Source of the DNA: Desulfarculus sp.
GTDB taxonomy: Bacteria > Desulfobacterota > Desulfarculia > Desulfarculales > Desulfarculaceae
Reading direction: 5' to 3'
Length of the DNA: 16,609 nucleotides
NCBI GenBank assembly: GCA_020216805.1
Contig: JAIWNN010000109.1
Location: 1 to 16,609 of the forward strand
The position numbers and the translations under genes were made by a program. Below the pieces are notes generated by a model that was given only the letters and a program-made list of their open reading frames with translations, was not told the origin of the DNA and did not search any database. The first letter of the stretch is position 1. Every line of letters begins with the position of its first letter. Positions 13,794-16,609 of this stretch are shown here, one piece after another.

Positions 13794-15716
13794 CTAGAAA
13801 CGCACCTCCAGGCCCAGCATGCCGTTGATGCCGGGCATGGGGTAATCCTTCTTGTAGGCGTACTCCTGGTCGGTGAGGTTTTCGCCGGACACGAAGACGC
13901 TCCAGTCAGATTGCCAGGCCTTGAAGGCGTAGCTGAGCTTGGCGTTAAAGACTGTGAATCCGTCCACCTTGCTGCGTGATCCGGAGTAGCGGATGTCGGT
14001 GACATACTGCTCGGCCATGTAGGTGCCGTCAACGCTCAAGGTCAGACCCTTGCAGATCTGCCAATTGGCCCCCAGACTGCCGCTCCATTCCGGGGCGTAG
14101 GGTAGGTCCTCGGGACTGCGGTGCAGGTAAGTGCCCCCCAGGAAGAAGGCCAACTCGCGGGTGGGAGTCAGGGTCAGGGTGGCTTCTACGCCCTGGTTGT
14201 CGAAATCGCCCAGGTTTTCCCAGCGAGGGGGATAGGGGGGCGGGCTGACGAAGACCAGGCGGTTCTCTCCCTTATCCTTGAAGTAGGTCAGGTCGGCTTT
14301 GACCATTTGGTTGAAGCGCTGTGCCACGCCCACCTCGAAGTGATCCAATTCCTCGGGCTTGAGAGCCTTCCACAGGGTGCTGCCGCCCCAGAACAAGTTG
14401 GACTGCTGCACCACGTAGACGCCGGGATAATTGTAGGTGTGAGCGAAGTTGGCGTGCAGTTCGGTTTCCCCTCGGCGCAGGACCAATCCGGCCTGGTAGC
14501 CGGTTTCGGCCCCATATTGGTTGTGGTCGAAATAGCGCGCCCCCAATGATGGCGTCAGGGTCCACTGACCTAGGTTGATCTGCTGGCTGATGGCGGCGTA
14601 GGGCTGGGCCAGGCGGAAGGTTTCGCGTTGGCTCTGGTTCTGCTTGCCCACCGCGCTGACGGTGGTCACCTTGCCGGAGATGTAGTCCTGGTCCCAGCCC
14701 AGGGTCAGGCTGCCGCCGCTCCAGGGCTTCAAGGTCTGGCCCAGGCGCAGGCCGTAGTTGTCGTAGTCGGTGCGGGTGTCGCTGCCGTCGCGCTGGTCCT
14801 GCCAGTCCAGATGGCCTTCATCCAAATAGGTCTTGACGTAACCATGTCCCCAGTCGTTCTTGTTCTCGAGCTTCAGGATGGTTATGCGATCGCGGGTTTT
14901 GAAGGTGCCGTCCTTGAGTTGGGGCTGCCCCTCGGGGCCGGGGTCGTCGGCCCAATTGCTGGTGTAATTGACCAACAGTCCCAGGCGCAGGGTCTGGCCG
15001 ATGCTGTAGCCCAGGTTGGCGTAGTAGTTTTCCAGCGAGCCGCCGGAATCATCGCGATGGCCGTCGCTGTAGCGGTAGCTCTGGCCCAGCCAGTAGTCGA
15101 AGCCCTCGACCTTGCCCGCGTGCTCGGCCACCTCCACCAAGGTGTTGTAGGAGCCGCCGGCCACCTTGAAGCGGGTGTAATACCCGTCCTCTTGCTTGTA
15201 TTTGGGCAAAAGGTTCACCGCGCCGAAGGACATGTTGCCCAACAGGGCCGGTTGGGCCCCCTTGTAGACCTGGATCGATTCAACATTGTCGATGCTCAGC
15301 ACATCCATCACCGAGTGTGTCCAGACCCCCACGAAGACCGGGATTCCGTCCAGCAGGGTGGAGATGTCCTGACCCGGACGTCCCGATCCCATGCCGCGGA
15401 TGAAGATGGCCCCACCCGCTCCGCCGCCAAAGGAGCCGATGGGGTTGTGGCGGCTGATGACCACGCCTGGGGTGCGGCGCAGGGCCGAGGGCAAGTCGTT
15501 GGCGTTCAGGTCCTCGATCTGTTTCTCGGTCACCACCGTGACTTGGCTGCCCAGCTCGTTGACCTGGTTACCCTCGATGATGGGCGCCGAAACCACGACA
15601 TCATCAAGTTTCTTGCCTGAATCGGACCAAGACGGAGCTGGCGTCAGCGACAAGATCAAACCCGCCAGCCAAACCAGTCCAAGGCGCGGAATCGCTAGGC
15701 TATCGCGATTAAGCAT
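13794..15716 (-). CDS. TonB-dependent outer-membrane receptor 2
   Basis: A 640-residue TonB-dependent receptor. Signal peptide of about 31 residues (hydrophobic core GLVWLAGLILSLTPA), TonB-box-like DDVVVSAP, then plug motifs VTEKQIEDLNANDLPSALRR, TPGVVIS, IFIRGMGSG, LLDGIPVF, VESIQVYKGAQPALLGNMSFGAVNL. The barrel ends with VFVSGENLTDQEYAYKKDYPMPG and a terminal Phe (GLEVRF), as usual for outer-membrane proteins. ATG 15716 has GGGGAG eight bases upstream. It is about 100 residues shorter than receptor 1 and clearly divergent from it, so the two probably take different ligands or forms. It is transcribed alone, toward the LarC-domain gene. The ligand is unknown; a nickel chelate is inferred from neighbours and from the shared leader hairpin. 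Confidence 0.93.
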   Translation of the reverse strand: MLNRDSLAIPRLGLVWLAGLILSLTPAPSWSDSGKKLDDVVVSAPIIEGNQVNELGSQVTVVTEKQIEDLNANDLPSALRRTPGVVISRHNPIGSFGGGAGGAIFIRGMGSGRPGQDISTLLDGIPVFVGVWTHSVMDVLSIDNVESIQVYKGAQPALLGNMSFGAVNLLPKYKQEDGYYTRFKVAGGSYNTLVEVAEHAGKVEGFDYWLGQSYRYSDGHRDDSGGSLENYYANLGYSIGQTLRLGLLVNYTSNWADDPGPEGQPQLKDGTFKTRDRITILKLENKNDWGHGYVKTYLDEGHLDWQDQRDGSDTRTDYDNYGLRLGQTLKPWSGGSLTLGWDQDYISGKVTTVSAVGKQNQSQRETFRLAQPYAAISQQINLGQWTLTPSLGARYFDHNQYGAETGYQAGLVLRRGETELHANFAHTYNYPGVYVVQQSNLFWGGSTLWKALKPEELDHFEVGVAQRFNQMVKADLTYFKDKGENRLVFVSPPPYPPRWENLGDFDNQGVEATLTLTPTRELAFFLGGTYLHRSPEDLPYAPEWSGSLGANWQICKGLTLSVDGTYMAEQYVTDIRYSGSRSKVDGFTVFNAKLSYAFKAWQSDWSVFVSGENLTDQEYAYKKDYPMPGINGMLGLEVRF

Positions 15717-15790
15717 GCGTCAATCTCCCCGCCAGCCAAGCGCGCCGCCTCCCTGGCAAGCTTTCCACGCCAGCTGACATGCCAATATCC

Positions 15791-15825
15791 AAAAACACCA
15801 CGGTCCAGGCCCCGGGCCTTCGTGG
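15791..15825 (-). terminator. Terminator-like leader hairpin of receptor 2
   Basis: On the minus strand the element begins with CCACGAAGG (15825-15817). CCACG pairs with CGTGG and an inner AGGCC pairs with GGCCT across a 3-nt loop; TGTTTTT (T-run 15795-15791) follows. It lies 75 bases before the receptor start, in the same place as the hairpins in the receptor 1, cooT and LarC-domain leaders. The stem is shorter and more interrupted than in the other copies. Confidence 0.55.
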
Positions 15826-15891
15826 CCATAGCTTGGTTGCTTGTCTTGACTTTTTTGGGGGGAAAGGCGCCTTCTGGCGTTGATTGGGTTT

Positions 15892-15920
15892 TTCCTAACA
15901 CGTTGAAGACATCAGGTCAA
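15892..15920 (-). promoter_or_regulatory. Candidate promoter of receptor 2
   Basis: On the minus strand TTGACC (15920-15915) and TAGGAA (15897-15892) are 17 nt apart; the -10 is weak (3 of 6). The leader would be about 170 nt. The left end of the IS3-type remnant (about 15942) lies just upstream of the -35. Confidence 0.35.
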
Positions 15921-16024
15921 CCTCAACTTCGCGGAGGAGTTTGAGGTCCCCCCGATCTTGTGGACACCTTGCGAGGGTCGGATGATGGCCCCGGAGGCGT
16001 TGCCTGGGAGATCGACCCCGGAGC

Positions 16025-16290
16025 TTGGGCCGGGAGTGCAAGCTGGAGGCGGTGCGGTTGGTCACCGAAGACGGCCTGAGCGTGGCCCAGGCATCCCGGG
16101 ACTTGGGGATCGGGGAAGGCGTCCTGGGCCGGCAGAGGAAGCGGTTTGCCGCAGACCCGTGGGGGCCTTTGCCGGCAAGGGGCATCCGAGGTCCCAGGAC
16201 GAGGAATTGCGGCGATCACGGCGTGGGAACGAAATCTTGCGCCAAGAGCGCGAGATCTTAAAGAAGCCGTGGGCATCTTCTCGCGGGTGC
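16025..16290 (+). pseudogene. IS3-family orfA remnant, frameshifted
   Basis: The frame beginning near 16025 reads CKLEAVRLVTEDGLSVAQAS and DLGIGEGVLGRQRKRFAADP, the usual helix-turn-helix part of IS3 OrfA, but has no proper ATG. After the G-run at 16161-16165 the homology continues in another frame: AFAGKGHPRSQDEELRR, then NEILRQEREILKKPWA, the leucine-zipper-like end of OrfA. A one-base length change in the G-run would explain the shift. Confidence 0.75.
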
Positions 16291-16294
16291 CCCG

Positions 16295-16609
16295 ATGCGA
16301 TATCAGTTTGTCGGTGACCATGGCGGGCGGTTCCCCGTGCGGCGGACGCGCCTGGTGCTGGGGGTGCCGGCCAGCGGCTACCACGCCTGGTGGTGGGCTG
16401 GTCCAGGGACAAGCGCATGAAGGCTAAGCTGGTCTGTAACGCCCTGCGGATGGCCTTGTGGGGCCAGCGGATGCCCGAGGGCGTGGTGGTTCAATGGGAC
16501 CGGGGCAGCCAGTTTGTCTGCGGCGACTATCAGGAGGCGCTAAGGGTCCACGGTATGCGGTGCAGCATGAACCGCACCGGGGACGGCAGGGACAACGCCT
16601 TCATGGAGA
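16295..16609 (+). pseudogene. IS3-family orfB (DDE transposase) remnant with internal deletion
   Basis: ATG 16295 starts MRYQFVGDHGGRFPV and VLGVPASGYHAW, the normal start of IS3 OrfB. The homology then jumps, in a new frame near 16390, to VGWSRDKRMKAKLVCNALRM. This leads into WDRGSQFVCGDYQEALRVHG and RTGDGRDNAFME, the second Asp and the Glu region of the DDE site. The roughly 130 residues normally between, including the first catalytic Asp, are missing. The junction holds repeated TGGTGG, consistent with deletion by short homology. The 3' end is beyond the window. Confidence 0.78.

Larger units (their letters stand above)
15942..16609 (+). mobile_element. Decayed IS3-family element (runs off right edge)
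   Basis: Remains of an IS3-type element: an orfA-like helix-turn-helix protein followed by an orfB-like DDE transposase. The probable left end is TGAGGTCCCCCCGATC at 15942, like IS3-type ends that begin TGA and carry TGGACA nearby (TGTGGACACC at 15959-15968). The right end is outside the window. Both reading frames are broken, so it cannot make its own transposase. Confidence 0.75.

Noticed and set aside
14628..15620. 330-codon plus-strand frame
   Set aside because: Antisense to receptor 2; low-complexity Val/Ala/Gln-rich translation typical of a shadow frame.
1..16609. CRISPR array, tRNA or rRNA genes
   Set aside because: No regularly spaced direct repeats and no recognisable tRNA or rRNA sequence anywhere in the window.

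Overview
The window is GC-rich bacterial DNA from a Gram-negative organism: it has two outer-membrane TonB-dependent receptors, exported periplasmic proteins and a FecCD/BtuF-type importer. The gene mix (FmdE family, CooT, LarC C-terminal domain, DUF4198, tetrapyrrole-methylase-fold proteins) suggests an anaerobe, perhaps a Desulfobacterota member. That assignment is inference; no rRNA or housekeeping marker is present.

Layout. Left edge: the first 18 codons of a minus-strand gene (1-55), with a promoter overlapped by an inverted repeat, then a gene-poor stretch to 950 with coding-like debris. Plus-strand operon 951-7204: TonB receptor 1, an exported tandem tetrapyrrole-methylase-fold protein, a DUF4198 periplasmic metal-uptake-type protein, and an APC permease. 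Converging on it is a tightly packed seven-gene minus-strand operon (12816 down to 7416): CooT nickel-binding protein, FecCD permease, ABC ATPase, BtuF/FecB-type binding protein, class I methyltransferase, FmdE-family protein, and a cytosolic tetrapyrrole-methylase-fold protein. Divergent from cooT is a stand-alone LarC C-terminal domain (13269-13736), then TonB receptor 2 on the minus strand (13794-15716). The right end is a decayed IS3-family element.

Working model (inference). CooT, the LarC-type cyclometallase domain and DUF4198 all point to nickel. Two outer-membrane receptors, one periplasmic protein set and one ABC importer would bring in a metal chelate. Three tetrapyrrole-methylase domains (two exported, one cytosolic), a second methyltransferase and FmdE would bind, build or process the organic ligand. 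I know of no described pathway with this combination. It is a candidate nickel-chelate or nickel-tetrapyrrole acquisition and trafficking locus. Cobalt, molybdenum or tungsten cannot be excluded.

Regulation. Four transcription units (receptor 1, cooT operon, larC domain, receptor 2) each show a TTGAC-type -35 with 17-nt spacing, a long leader, and a terminator-like hairpin with a T-rich run before the start codon. Three of the hairpins carry the identical 9-mer CCACGAAGG in the sense strand, and the fourth has a near match. This looks like a shared attenuation system of unknown ligand.
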